Positions 7,223 to 16,285 of a stretch of 64,000 nt of DNA are shown piece by piece. The position numbers and the translations under genes are program-made. Below the pieces are notes generated by a model. That model worked only from the letters and a program-made list of their open reading frames with translations. It had not been told where the DNA came from and made no database searches. This DNA comes from Candidatus Aminicenantota bacterium (GTDB lineage: Bacteria > Acidobacteriota > Aminicenantia > Aminicenantales > Aminicenantaceae). Location: positions 4,357,231-4,421,230 of the forward strand of contig CP070825.1 in NCBI GenBank assembly GCA_020344415.1. Direction: 5' to 3'. The first letter of the stretch is position 1; the number at the start of each line of letters is the position of its first letter.

Positions 7223-8851
7223 CTATTCTTCACTCATGAAGGGATAGCGGTAATCTTTAGGCGGGTTCAGATTCTCCTTTATTGCCCGCGCACTTGCCCA
7301 GCGAAGAAGATTTAAGTAAGAGCCCGCTTTATCATTTGTTCCAGAGCCTCTGGCTCCGCCAAAGGGCTGCTGGCTGACAACAGCTCCTGTTGGCTTGTCG
7401 TTGATATAAAAGTTGCCTGCTGCATGGCGGAGGACTTTGTAAGCTTCAGTAATTGCTTTCCGGTCGTTGGCAAAGATGGAACCTGTTAAACCATAGGGGG
7501 AGGTATTATCACAAAGTTCCAATGTTTCTCTATATTCATTTTCGGGATAAACGAAAATGGTTAGAACAGGCCCGAATATCTCTTCTTCCATCAACTTGTG
7601 TTTGGGGTCTGTAGTAACTACGAGAGTGGGCTCTATAAAATAACCCTTTGAATCATCGTATTTACCTCCTTGGATGATATCCGCTTCCTTTGATTTCTTT
7701 GCATATTCAATGAATTCAACGATGCTGTCAAAGGCAGGCTTATCGATCACTGCGCCTATAAAATTGGAAAAATCGGTTATATCTCCCATCTTGATAGTCT
7801 TTATCTCTTCTATCATCTTTTCCTTGATGGCAGGCCAGAGATTCGAAGGGATGTAAGTCCGGCTGGCTGCTGAGCACTTCTGCCCTTGGTACTCGAATGC
7901 ACCCCGAATCAAGGCAGTAGCCACAGCTTCAGGATCGGCCGAAGCGTGGACAAAGACAAAATCCTTTCCGCCTGTCTCTCCTACAATCCTTGGATAGCTC
8001 CGGTAATTCATGATATTAGCTCCGATTGTCTTCCACATCCCCTGAAATACTGGGGTGCTTCCAGTAAAATGAACGCCTGCCAATTCCGGCTTCTCTAACA
8101 CGGGGTCACCCACATAACGTCCTGGGCCTGGGATAAAGTTAATCACTCCATCGGGCACTCCTGCTTCTTTCCACAACTGAGCCAAGAAATAGGCCGAATA
8201 AACAGCCGAAGAAGCTGGTTTCCAAAGAACAGTATTCCCCATCATTGCAGGTGAAGTTGGCAAATTCCCAGCAATGGAAGTGAAATTAAAAGGAGTTACA
8301 GCAAAAACAAATCCTTCCAGAGCCCGGTACTCCATATAATTCCAGGTGGAAGCAGAGGAATCCGGCTGCTGAGTGTAAATCATTCTCATGTAATAGGGGT
8401 TGAAACGGTAAAAATCGATTAACTCGCAGGCTGAGTCTATCTCAGCCTGGTGTGCTGTTTTTGATTGTCCGAGCATGGTCGCTGCGTTTAGGATGTATCG
8501 ATATTTTGTTGCCAACAATTCTGCAGCCCGTAGGAAAACGGAAGCACGTGATACCCAGTCCATCTCCGACCAATCTTTCCAGGCTTTCCCGGCTTCTTCA
8601 ACCGCTTTGGCCAGCTCTGGAGGGCCAGCTTTATGATAGCGTGCTAATAGATGGTTGTGGTCATGCGGACAAGGGCAATCTGCGAAATTTCCTGTTTGAA
8701 CTTCTTCTCCTCCTATAATCAGGGGAATCTCGATCTCTTCGCTCAACATCTTCTTCAGTTGTGCTTTTAAGGCTTCCCGCTCTGGAGTTCCTGGCGCATA
8801 ACTATAAATTGGCTCATTAGATGGTACAGGAACTTTAATGATGCCATTCAT
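7223..8851 (-). CDS. pruA: L-glutamate gamma-semialdehyde dehydrogenase (1-pyrroline-5-carboxylate dehydrogenase)
   Basis: This NAD-dependent aldehyde dehydrogenase turns glutamate semialdehyde into glutamate, the second step of proline and ornithine breakdown. The 542-residue protein has GNTVLWKPASSAVYSAYFLA (cofactor region), VHFTGSTPVFQ, the general-base segment VGETGGKDFVFVH and the catalytic Cys in YQGQKCSAASRTYIP. The tail GARGSGTNDKAGS...LLRWASARAIKE is typical of the single-domain, mitochondrial-type P5C dehydrogenase; no proline dehydrogenase domain is fused. AAAGGAGG lies just before the ATG at 8849-8851, so I prefer it over an upstream in-frame start at 8875. It is 59 bases upstream of the AOR-operon membrane gene, so co-transcription is possible. 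Confidence 0.94.
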   Translation of the reverse strand: MNGIIKVPVPSNEPIYSYAPGTPEREALKAQLKKMLSEEIEIPLIIGGEEVQTGNFADCPCPHDHNHLLARYHKAGPPELAKAVEEAGKAWKDWSEMDWVSRASVFLRAAELLATKYRYILNAATMLGQSKTAHQAEIDSACELIDFYRFNPYYMRMIYTQQPDSSASTWNYMEYRALEGFVFAVTPFNFTSIAGNLPTSPAMMGNTVLWKPASSAVYSAYFLAQLWKEAGVPDGVINFIPGPGRYVGDPVLEKPELAGVHFTGSTPVFQGMWKTIGANIMNYRSYPRIVGETGGKDFVFVHASADPEAVATALIRGAFEYQGQKCSAASRTYIPSNLWPAIKEKMIEEIKTIKMGDITDFSNFIGAVIDKPAFDSIVEFIEYAKKSKEADIIQGGKYDDSKGYFIEPTLVVTTDPKHKLMEEEIFGPVLTIFVYPENEYRETLELCDNTSPYGLTGSIFANDRKAITEAYKVLRHAAGNFYINDKPTGAVVSQQPFGGARGSGTNDKAGSYLNLLRWASARAIKENLNPPKDYRYPFMSEE

Positions 8852-8939
8852 TTCAATTCCTCCTTTCTGAATCAATAATGAATTTTCGAAATGTTAAGCC
8901 CCAATATATTATTTTCTTCCTTCCAGTTCAAGAATATTT

Positions 8940-9010
8940 AACCTGGATTATTCATCATATGCTGCTGTGATTGCAGAAGGTATCGGCATTTTTTATGAAT
9001 AATTTAGGTT
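8940..9010. repeat. Inverted repeat of the ATGAATAAT family
   Basis: Left arm AACCTGGATTATTCAT (8940-8955) and right arm ATGAATAATTTAGGTT (8995-9010) are complementary at 14 of 16 positions around a 39-base loop. The same arm sequence recurs at 27339-27372, 40773-40788 and 43539-43554, so it is a small dispersed family. It lies three bases downstream of the HD gene stop and may also end its transcript. Confidence 0.6.
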
Positions 9011-9012
9011 AA

Positions 9013-9561
9013 TCAGCAGAGACCAAGAACCTCATCAATTCCCTGCATGGCCTCCAAGCAGATGGATATGAATTCATCCAGCTCCAGCGGGATATTCTTG
9101 CACTGTTCGATATCCTCGCGTCTCGCTCCCCTCGCAAAGCTTTTCTCTTTATATCTCCTCTTCACAAATCCAAGGTCCACTTCCTTGAGCTTTTTGCTGG
9201 GATGCATCAGGGTGGCAGCAATTATCAAGCCAGTAAGAGGATCTATCGAAAAAATGGCCCAGTCCATTTCATTCTCACAAGGGACCTGCGCTGCATGAGC
9301 TTTTACAGCGTGAATGATATCTGGAGCGATGCCGTGTTCTTCTAATATTTTAACAGTTTCTGTAGTATGGAGTTCTGGACTTTTTTCTGTGACTTCATAA
9401 TCGAGGTCGTGCAGGATTCCAGCCAACCCCCATTTTTCCACATCCTGATCGAGCCGCGAAGCAATCGCCTTCATACAGGCCTCTACAGCTAGACAGTGTT
9501 TAACTAGGTTTTTATTTTTTAGATGTTCTTTTACTAACTCTAAAGCTTCTTCTCTCTCCAT
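9013..9561 (-). CDS. HD-domain hydrolase (HDIG type)
   Basis: A 182-residue soluble HD-superfamily protein. The metal ligands are visible: H at residue 21, then GILHDLDYE (HD pair near residue 51), LHTTETVKILEEHGI and AVKAHA further on. A conserved IDPLTGLIIAATLMHP segment matches the HDIG-type small phosphohydrolases found alone in many bacteria. The natural substrate is unknown; nucleotides or phospho-metabolites are usual. GAGAAAGGAGGC precedes the ATG, a strong ribosome site. It is 161 bases upstream of pruA on the same strand with an inverted repeat between them. Confidence 0.85.
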   Translation of the reverse strand: MEREEALELVKEHLKNKNLVKHCLAVEACMKAIASRLDQDVEKWGLAGILHDLDYEVTEKSPELHTTETVKILEEHGIAPDIIHAVKAHAAQVPCENEMDWAIFSIDPLTGLIIAATLMHPSKKLKEVDLGFVKRRYKEKSFARGARREDIEQCKNIPLELDEFISICLEAMQGIDEVLGLC

Positions 9562-9616
9562 TTTATGCCTCCTTTCTCAATTAAAACTAGCTATGTTTAA
9601 AATAATATTGTTTCGC

Positions 9617-12600
9617 CTATTTAAAAGGACTTTTTATCAAGAGCTTTCCTCTTAACTTGAGCTTTCCTACTGTTAATTCGACCTTATATTCTCCAGGATC
9701 GACTATCTGAGATTGAGAGCCTTCTGCTATCAAATTCCACCTGAAAAGATTGAATCCGGCTATACCGTTAATACCAGTGTCCCTGACCACTTTTCCTTTA
9801 TTATCGGTTATAGATAAAAATACTCTCTCCTTTTTCTTTAGGTAAAAATAAATTCTGACTCGAAGCACATCCTGAACAGTATGCGAAAGAAAAACGGGCA
9901 TGATATCAAAAAGATAGGCCGCTTCTTCCTGGATTTTTTTATCAAAACCCTGTATAGGCTCTGCATCTAAAATATATACACTGCGGCCATGTGTGCCGAT
10001 AATGATGTCATTATCCCTGGGATGAATAACAAGGTCATGAACATAAATCGTGGGCAGTCCAGATCCCAGAGTTGACCAGGATTTCCCGCTGTCTATAGAA
10101 ACATATACACCTAAGTCTGTTCCAACATACAGAATATTCTTCTTCTTGGGATCCTCTCTGACTACATTAATTGGACCGCAAGGAATGTTCGAAGCTATCG
10201 AAACCCACGTCTTCCCATAATCTAGGGATTTATAAAGATACTTGTCAAAGTCGTCATCACGATACCCGTTTAAAGAAACATACACTGTTCCTTCCTCAAA
10301 GCGGGATGCTTCGAGCCGGGAAACCCATTTATTAGAAGGAAGGTCTTGATTGATCTTCTCCCAGGTCACTCCTCCGTTTTTCGTCAGCCAGACATTTCCA
10401 TCGTCTGTGCCCACGTAAATCAGACCGGGTTCAATTGGAGACTCGGAAATGGTGATGATACAGCCGTAAGGAACATCTCCCTGTTTAGGATTGGTAGTCA
10501 AATCATGGCTGATGGGATACCAAAGGTCTCCACCGTCTAAAGATTTAAAAAGCTTATTTGCTCCCAGATAAATAATGAAGCGGTTATGAGGAGAGATGAG
10601 AATCGGCGTTTGCCAGTTGAACCTCAAGGGAGGCTCACCAAATCTGGTTTTGGGTTTGATGCTCTTTTGGAGGTTCTTTCTTTTGTTTATGCGATAGACA
10701 TTTCCGAACTGAAATTCCGTATAAACGGTATCCGTCTCTAAGGGGTCAACCTGGACATAGGCTCCATCTCCTCCCAGAATCATCTTCCACGGTTCTGATT
10801 CATCGGCACGCCAAGTGTGTGGGCCATAATAAACACCGTTGTCCTGTAATCCACCGTAAATATTGTAGGGCACTTCCATATCATATGTCACAGTGTAGAA
10901 CTGACCAAGCGGTATGTTGTTCACTTTCTGCCAGGTTTTCCCTCCGTCATAAGAAAAATTCAAGCCTCCATCATTACCATCTATAAGGCGAACTGGATTG
11001 TCCGGGTCGATCCATAGGGCATGATGGTCAGCATGGACTCCACTGCCGTCAATTGATTCGAAGGTCTTTGCCCCGTCTTCAGAAACCATCAAAGGAACCC
11101 CGAGGATATAAACCTTGCTTTCATCTGTGGGGTCAACCCGGATTTGTCCGAAATAGTATCCATAAGTGTTATAGAAACGCTCGATGTATCTCTCATTGAC
11201 TTTCTGCCATGTCTCTCCTTTATCGGCAGACCTGTAAACTTCAGGTCCGATGATATTTGTCTCAAAGAGACTGCGATTGGCATCCATGAGCGTATGGGCG
11301 ATCATCTGAGGAGTTAGCTCCCTATTCCTAACCATTTCGATAACCATTGCCGCTTTTATCTCAGGAGGTGCGTTGTTCTCCTTTAAAAATGTCTGGATTC
11401 TTTTAGCCTCAAGCTTCAGGAATTCTTCCCTGCTCATTTTCTCTAGATCTTTGAGCGAGATTCCTGAATCGGCTTCTGTCTTTTGCGCTGGTTTTTCCTC
11501 TGGACGAGGGGCTTGGTTGTCCAGAAGGGCGTAGATGACGTTCGGTTTGGATTGAGCTATAGAGAGCCCAATCCGGCCCACAAATTCTCCAGCAGGAAAA
11601 CCACTGGTTAGTTGTTTCCAAGTAAGACCGCCGTCTGCTGTCTTGTAAATTCCGCTTCCGGGTCCGCTTTCTGTGAAGTTCCATGCTTTCCGGCTCCTCT
11701 GCCAGGCTGCCGCATAAAGTGTTTCAGGATCTGAGGGGTCCATCACGACATCGATAACTCCTGTGTCATCGTTGATATACAGGACCTTATCCCAGCTTTT
11801 CCCCCCATCATCTGTTCTGAACAGGCCTCTCTCCTTATTCTGCGTATAGAGGTGACCAATGGCAGCCACATAAACGATATCAGGGTCTTCAGGATGGATG
11901 ACGATCCGACCTATGTGGTGGGTATCGCCTAGTCCCATATTCTGCCATTTCGTCCCCCCATTAATGGATTTAAAAACTCCTGTTCCAGAGTAAGAACTCC
12001 TGCTGCTGTTGTTTTCTCCCCCTCCAACCCAGATTATATCTGGATCAGAGTCAGATATGGCAATATCGCCTACTGTCAGGCAAGATTCGTTGTCGAAAAT
12101 CGGCTTCCAGGTAGTTCCGTTGTTGACTGTTTTCCAGACTCCGCCAGACGCCGCAGCTGCATAGATCACATAGGGATTATCCTTTGGAACAGCAATATCT
12201 GTAATACGGCCACCCATAATCTGAGGTCCCACAGATCGCCATGTCAATGTATTAAACGGAGATTTCTTTTTTAAATCCAGATGTTTATTCCATAAATTCA
12301 AACGCGGATACTCTTTCTCTACTAGAAAAGGGATTTCTACTTCTTCATTTTCTTTCTCATCTGTGACTTCGACCCCTATAAAATATTTGCCCATGTTCTC
12401 TGGAAACCACCCCCAGGAATTCACCTCAGATTTTTCCTGAACGACTGTCTTCTTTCCCCTTCTTACAAGGTAGAATTCATATTCCGGGTGAAAAAAACCA
12501 ACCGTGGAAGCGGTAAAAACGATTTCTCCATCCAATTTATACGGGGATTTCTTTGAAGGTTTCAAATCTACCTTGACTTCCTTTTTTAAAAATAAAAGTT

Positions 12601-13672
12601 TCCCCTCTTCTTCGCTCCTATCATAAAGATTGATCAAGATATAAGGATCAAACCAGATTGGATTGGACCTGATCTCCTGGCCCGCATCATAGGATCCAAT
12701 CCTCTCTCCGGTTTCTGTATCAAAGGCAATTAAGAGTGAAGAAAGGGAAGCCGCTAGGATCTTATCGCCGGAAATCTCAAGATGATAATAGCTCCTGGAT
12801 GGAATTGACTTCCACCAGATTATCGTTCCAGCATTTTTATCCAAACAATACAGCACATTATTCCAGCAGAGGAAAAAAATTCTATTCTTATCAGTAATGG
12901 GGGCGGTGAAAATCTTACCGCCTGTCTTGACTCTCCATTTCCTCTTGCGGCTTTTTAAATCAAAACAATAAAAGTAGTGATCATCAGCACCAAAATAAAG
13001 GCGTTTCCTCTCAACCAAAGGAATCGATTGAATCTTTTCTCCGACTTCGATTTTATCCTGCAGTTCTCCATTCAGGCTCAGAAAATAGAGGTTGTGGTCA
13101 TCACAACCAAAGATGATATTATCTCCGGCAAGCACGGGTGTCGACCGGATTGCTCCTCCTGTTCTGAAATCCCAGCGCTCTTCTCCATTATCTGCACTGA
13201 GAGCAAAAAAGCTTCCTTTCTCTGTTCCAAAAAACACCCTATCCTGGAATTCCAGGACTCCTGATGTGATTCTCTCTTTCACATCTTTTTTCCAGATTAA
13301 TATTGGCTTGCTGTGGAGCCATACCAATTTCCCTTTTCTATCAAGGCAGTAGAGAGTCTGATTTTCATCATAAACATAAATATTTGCCGAACCTAGGTAG
13401 GGAGGACTGGCAAGGAGCTCAGGAGCCTCGAATTCCCACAAAATATCCCGCTCCATTCCATCCATACAGTAGACGAAGTTCCTGTTGGTGGAGAAATAAA
13501 AATTTGCGTTATCTCCCTCAATAGAGTTAATAATCTCTCCCTTGTAGGGAATCTCTTCGTCTTTTACGAGAGGAAAGATAATACCCTCTGGATATGGAGA
13601 AGTTTTAGAGGAGAAAAAAGAGCAGAAAGCGGCGGAAAGACAGAAGAGAAGCACGACCCCGATTTTCTTCAT
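9617..13672 (-). CDS. Giant secreted protein: PQQ-like propeller fused to sortilin/BNR-repeat domain
   Basis: The 1351-residue protein starts with a signal peptide (MKKIGVVLLFCLSAAFCS). Residues about 40-360 are PQQ-type propeller repeats (NIYVYDENQTLYCLDRKGK, IIFGCDDHNLYFLSLNG, ENRIFFLCW-type units). An Ig-like domain follows near 375-460. From about 480 to 1240 come sortilin-type BNR repeats with many SxDGGxTW units (KTVNNGTTWKPIF, KSINGGTKWQNMG, RTDDGGKSWDKVL, KTADGGLTWKQLT). A charged helical insert near 720-810 interrupts the propeller. The tail resembles FlgD-like modules (RIYFYLKK, GIAGFNLFRWN, DPGEYKVELTVG). Sortilin-like proteins of this size are common in Aminicenantes and Acidobacteria with unproven roles; the N-terminal PQQ-like fusion is unusual. 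Confidence 0.87.
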   Translation of the reverse strand: MKKIGVVLLFCLSAAFCSFFSSKTSPYPEGIIFPLVKDEEIPYKGEIINSIEGDNANFYFSTNRNFVYCMDGMERDILWEFEAPELLASPPYLGSANIYVYDENQTLYCLDRKGKLVWLHSKPILIWKKDVKERITSGVLEFQDRVFFGTEKGSFFALSADNGEERWDFRTGGAIRSTPVLAGDNIIFGCDDHNLYFLSLNGELQDKIEVGEKIQSIPLVERKRLYFGADDHYFYCFDLKSRKRKWRVKTGGKIFTAPITDKNRIFFLCWNNVLYCLDKNAGTIIWWKSIPSRSYYHLEISGDKILAASLSSLLIAFDTETGERIGSYDAGQEIRSNPIWFDPYILINLYDRSEEEGKLLFLKKEVKVDLKPSKKSPYKLDGEIVFTASTVGFFHPEYEFYLVRRGKKTVVQEKSEVNSWGWFPENMGKYFIGVEVTDEKENEEVEIPFLVEKEYPRLNLWNKHLDLKKKSPFNTLTWRSVGPQIMGGRITDIAVPKDNPYVIYAAAASGGVWKTVNNGTTWKPIFDNESCLTVGDIAISDSDPDIIWVGGGENNSSRSSYSGTGVFKSINGGTKWQNMGLGDTHHIGRIVIHPEDPDIVYVAAIGHLYTQNKERGLFRTDDGGKSWDKVLYINDDTGVIDVVMDPSDPETLYAAAWQRSRKAWNFTESGPGSGIYKTADGGLTWKQLTSGFPAGEFVGRIGLSIAQSKPNVIYALLDNQAPRPEEKPAQKTEADSGISLKDLEKMSREEFLKLEAKRIQTFLKENNAPPEIKAAMVIEMVRNRELTPQMIAHTLMDANRSLFETNIIGPEVYRSADKGETWQKVNERYIERFYNTYGYYFGQIRVDPTDESKVYILGVPLMVSEDGAKTFESIDGSGVHADHHALWIDPDNPVRLIDGNDGGLNFSYDGGKTWQKVNNIPLGQFYTVTYDMEVPYNIYGGLQDNGVYYGPHTWRADESEPWKMILGGDGAYVQVDPLETDTVYTEFQFGNVYRINKRKNLQKSIKPKTRFGEPPLRFNWQTPILISPHNRFIIYLGANKLFKSLDGGDLWYPISHDLTTNPKQGDVPYGCIITISESPIEPGLIYVGTDDGNVWLTKNGGVTWEKINQDLPSNKWVSRLEASRFEEGTVYVSLNGYRDDDFDKYLYKSLDYGKTWVSIASNIPCGPINVVREDPKKKNILYVGTDLGVYVSIDSGKSWSTLGSGLPTIYVHDLVIHPRDNDIIIGTHGRSVYILDAEPIQGFDKKIQEEAAYLFDIMPVFLSHTVQDVLRVRIYFYLKKKERVFLSITDNKGKVVRDTGINGIAGFNLFRWNLIAEGSQSQIVDPGEYKVELTVGKLKLRGKLLIKSPFK

Positions 13673-13717
13673 TTTTTTGACAGAGGCTATGATATCATTT
13701 TTCTCTCTCTAATATAA

Positions 13718-13847
13718 GGGGTCAGGTCTACACTTTTAACTTTTTCCTTCATCTCAATTGATAAACTAGCTTGAACCTTAAACGCATCTTTCAACAATAA
13801 TTTAAACATCTGTAAAGTGAATAAGTTAAAAGTGTAGACCTGACCCT
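13718..13847. repeat. Variable-stem inverted repeat, TCTACACTTTTAACTT type
   Basis: Left arm begins GGGGTCAGGTCTACACTTTT (13718 onward), right arm ends AAGTGTAGACCTGACCCT (13847). About 24 bases per arm pair with one mismatch at the tip. The same arm type occurs at 21724-21859, and the left-hand 40 bases of the two loops are also related, so these two are sister copies. The element lies just upstream of the sortilin-like gene start and ahead of the small plus-strand ORF at 13889. Confidence 0.9.
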
Positions 13848-13888
13848 ATTTACATAATAGAGGGAAGTTGTTATCATTCGATAGGGAA

Positions 13889-14074
13889 ATGATTAACTAT
13901 ATCCAGCTCTATAGGATAAGAAAAAGAGTCAAAAAAATCCTCAAAGATAAGATCCTAGAGGAGGAGCTTGCCACTACAGAGACTTCCTGTCTTGGTTGTG
14001 TCGCTGACGATATTAGCTGGGAAGTCTACTATCTAATGAAGGAAAGCAAAAGCGAAAAAGAAGAGAAACTCTAA
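13889..14074 (+). CDS. Small hypothetical protein
   Basis: A 61-codon frame from the ATG at 13889, with GATAGGGAA just before it. It encodes a basic helical start (MINYIQLYRIRKRVKKILKD), a central CLGC pair and an acidic-basic tail ending SKSEKEEKL. Codon use looks like the neighbouring genes, and a TTG start at 13868 would add seven residues. It ends four bases inside the 3' end of rarA, which runs the other way. I do not recognise a family; the CxxC could bind metal. It could be a chance frame, but nothing else explains the 13850-14070 interval. Confidence 0.45.
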   Translation: MINYIQLYRIRKRVKKILKDKILEEELATTETSCLGCVADDISWEVYYLMKESKSEKEEKL

Positions 14075-15399
14075 TCTGATTTTTTCTCACTTTTTTCCTT
14101 TTTCACTCTTTCTTTAATGGACTTCCACCATTCGATTCTTTTTTTGATCTCTCTTTCCAGCCCTAGCTTTCCAGGCTCGTAATATCGTCTGTCCTTAAAC
14201 CTCTCAGGAAAAGTTTCCATATCTGTGGTGGAATGAGCAAAGTCATGTGCATAAGCATACTCTTTTCCGTATTCCAGGTCCTTCATCAAACGCGTAACAG
14301 GATTTCTCAAATGAAGTGGAACAGGCTCAAACGGGCTTTTCTCCACATCCTTCATGGCTTTGGAAAAAGCCACATAGGCGCGGTTGCTCTTAGGACCTGA
14401 TGCCATATAGATGACAGCCTCTGCAAGTGCCAGTTCCCCCTCTGGAGAGCCGATAAAATCATAGGCTTCTTTAGCGCTCAGGGCGATGGAAAGTGCCTGA
14501 GGGTCAGCAAGCCCGATGTCTTCAGAAGCGAACCTCACCAGCCTGCGGGCAATATAAAGCGGATCTTCACCTGCAGCAATCATTCTGGCGAGCCAGTAAA
14601 GGGAGGCATCGACATCGCTGTTTCTGAGGCTTTTATGAAGAGCAGAGATAAGGTTAAAATGCTCCTCTCCCTTCTTATCATAGAGAAGGATTCTCTTCTG
14701 TAAAGCCTCCTTAACGTGTTCAGGGGCAATGCTCGCTTTCTTTGTAAGATTAGCTGAAATTTCAAGGGTATTGAGGGCTCTTCGGGCATCGCCGTTGGCG
14801 TAATCGATAATCATCTTCTGGGCTTGCTCTTCAAGTATAAGATGGAGGCTCCCGAGCCCCTCTTCCTCATCAGCCAATGCTTCTCTTATGATACACGCTA
14901 ACACATCTTCAGATAAGGGATTGAGAACCAGAACCTTCATCCGTGAAAGCAGTGGAGCGATGACTTCAAAAGAGGGGTTTTCTGTCGTAGAGCCGAATAG
15001 GATGATATCTCCCTTTTCCACATAAGGTAAGAAAGCACCTTGCTGAGCTTTATTGAATCTATGAATCTCATCGATAAATATGACTGTGGGTTGCTTGTAC
15101 AATTTCTTATGGCTTTCTGCTTTGGCCATGACCTCCTTCACCTCTTTGATACTTGAAAGGACTGCGCTAAAAAATAGACAGGGGAAATCGAAATGCTCGG
15201 CTAAAATATAGCCCAATGTTGTCTTACCTGAACCAGGAGGACCCCAAAAGATGATGGAGACAAGATGATCTGCCTCGATGAGCTGGGTGAGGATTTTTCC
15301 TTTCCCGATCAGATGCTCCTGACCATAGAAATGGTCTAGATTCTTTGGCCGCATCCTCTCTGCCAAGGGAACGTGTTTTTCCGGCGATTTGGCACTCAT
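14071..15399 (-). CDS. rarA: Replication-associated recombination protein A (MgsA/RarA AAA+ ATPase)
   Basis: RarA is a cytoplasmic AAA+ ATPase acting at stalled replication forks with SSB. The 442-residue protein starts PLAERMRPKNLDHFYGQEHLIG, has Walker A GPPGSGKTT near residue 54, Walker B VIFIDEIHRFNKAQQ and sensor 1 FGSTTENPSFE. The arginine-finger region and the C-terminal MgsA tetramerisation domain are present (ISALHKSLRNSDVDASLYWLARM, then AYAHDF and RRYYEPGKLG). The lysine-rich tail (IKERVKKEKSEKKSD) is a little longer than usual. It starts 36 bases from a GGGGTCAGG inverted repeat and is transcribed away from the MerR gene. Confidence 0.95.
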   Translation of the reverse strand: MSAKSPEKHVPLAERMRPKNLDHFYGQEHLIGKGKILTQLIEADHLVSIIFWGPPGSGKTTLGYILAEHFDFPCLFFSAVLSSIKEVKEVMAKAESHKKLYKQPTVIFIDEIHRFNKAQQGAFLPYVEKGDIILFGSTTENPSFEVIAPLLSRMKVLVLNPLSEDVLACIIREALADEEEGLGSLHLILEEQAQKMIIDYANGDARRALNTLEISANLTKKASIAPEHVKEALQKRILLYDKKGEEHFNLISALHKSLRNSDVDASLYWLARMIAAGEDPLYIARRLVRFASEDIGLADPQALSIALSAKEAYDFIGSPEGELALAEAVIYMASGPKSNRAYVAFSKAMKDVEKSPFEPVPLHLRNPVTRLMKDLEYGKEYAYAHDFAHSTTDMETFPERFKDRRYYEPGKLGLEREIKKRIEWWKSIKERVKKEKSEKKSD

Positions 15400-15434
15400 A
15401 TCTCTAACCGATTGCCTAAATTATATCAAATTAT

Positions 15435-15477
15435 CGTAATGGGGTCAGGCAAAAAAACAAGACCTGACCCCATTACG
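15435..15477. repeat. Minimal variable-stem inverted repeat between rarA and merR-like genes
   Basis: CGTAATGGGGTCAGG (15435-15449) and CCTGACCCCATTACG (15463-15477) pair perfectly over 15 bases around a 13-base A-rich loop. It is the shortest member of the GGGGTCAGG family: the outermost six pairs extend beyond the conserved GGGG tip into flanking sequence. That would fit insertion at a pre-existing palindrome. It lies in the divergent promoter region and could also act as an operator or hairpin there. Confidence 0.85.
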
Positions 15478-15627
15478 AACACCGAGCAGTAGCTCCTTGA
15501 CGAACGCAGGATTCCGTGCTAATGTTATGAGCGATTTCAAAAGAGTATATGATACTAGTTGAATGGAAAATCCATCAACAAGCCAGTTTTTCAAACAGAT
15601 TTATTCATTTAAAATAGTAAGCAGAAG

Positions 15628-15981
15628 ATGAAAAGCGACAAGACATCCGATAAGCTGTTTTATCGACTAGAGGAAATAAGCCGTATTGCCAAACTCGACG
15701 CCGAGGTCATTGATGCCTGGGAAAAGGAGTTCTATTTCATCAAGCCAGGACAGACTGCTTCTGGAGATAAAATATTCAGAAAAAAAGACCTGGACATTAT
15801 CCTCAGGATAAAGGAACTGTTAGAACTCAGGGGGCTTACATTAGCCGGAGCCAAGAGAAAAATCGAAGAGGAGTTTGGCCTAAAAACAACTGTGGTTGTA
15901 CATCCAGACCGCTTGAAAAAAATCCTTTTTCAGGTTCGGGAACAGCTACAAGAAATTGCTACTGCCTTGAGGAAAAAATAA
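15628..15981 (+). CDS. MerR-family transcriptional regulator
   Basis: A 117-residue DNA-binding protein with the MerR winged helix at its start: YRLEEISRIAKLDAEVIDAWEKEF, then the wing GDKIFRKKDLDIILRIKELLELRGLTLAGAKRKIEE. The remaining 40 residues form a short dimerisation helix (HPDRLKKILFQVREQLQEIATAL). There is no cysteine-rich effector domain, so it belongs to the short MerR class. In many bacteria such a protein sits beside ihf and translation genes, but here the tRNA-Pro gene follows 57 bases downstream. Targets are unknown; the inverted repeat upstream at 15435-15477 is a possible but unproven site. Confidence 0.85.
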   Translation: MKSDKTSDKLFYRLEEISRIAKLDAEVIDAWEKEFYFIKPGQTASGDKIFRKKDLDIILRIKELLELRGLTLAGAKRKIEEEFGLKTTVVVHPDRLKKILFQVREQLQEIATALRKK

Positions 15982-16038
15982 AGCCTCTTCCTATTTTATA
16001 ACAAACGCCTTCTTTGCTATAATAGATGCCACTCTGGT

Positions 16039-16115
16039 CGGGACGTGGCGCAGCCTGGTAGCGCACACGCTTGGGGTGCGTGGGGTCGGCGGTTCAAATC
16101 CGCTCGTCCCGACCA
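16039..16115 (+). tRNA. tRNA-Pro (anticodon GGG)
   Basis: The acceptor arm CGGGACG (16039-16045) pairs with CGTCCCG (16105-16111). The D arm is GCGC-AGCCTGGTA-GCGC, the anticodon stem CACGC/GCGTG holds the loop TTGGGGT with anticodon GGG, and the T arm contains GGTTCAAATCC. Discriminator A and an encoded CCA follow (16112-16115). The flanks TGGT...ACCA add complementarity. Integrase-like and excisionase-like remnants follow directly, so the 3' end of this tRNA was probably an attachment site. Confidence 0.97.
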
Positions 16116-16133
16116 CTCATTTCTGTAATTTAA

Positions 16134-16247
16134 ACCCCTGTTACCCCATATAAATCAATAACTTTCCCCTCCATTTATTATGACAAAGAAGCACATGAAA
16201 AGACAAAAAATGCCATAAAGCGTTGCAAAAATGGTGACAATTTTTAA
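16134..16247 (+). pseudogene. Possible C-terminal fragment of a tyrosine recombinase next to tRNA-Pro
   Basis: An open frame with no start codon begins 19 bases after the tRNA and ends at TAA 16245-16247. Its last part reads YYDKEAHEKTKNAIKRCKNG, which resembles the tails of phage-type tyrosine integrases just after the catalytic Tyr. The nucleotides TAAAGCGTTGCAAAAATGG (from 16216) recur with small changes at 21698-21719, at the end of a clearer integrase remnant. Position right after a tRNA gene fits an integrase tail, but the frame is short and the call is tentative. Confidence 0.35.
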
Positions 16248-16285
16248 GCTTATCGGCGCTTTACCTTCATCGCTTAGATATATTT

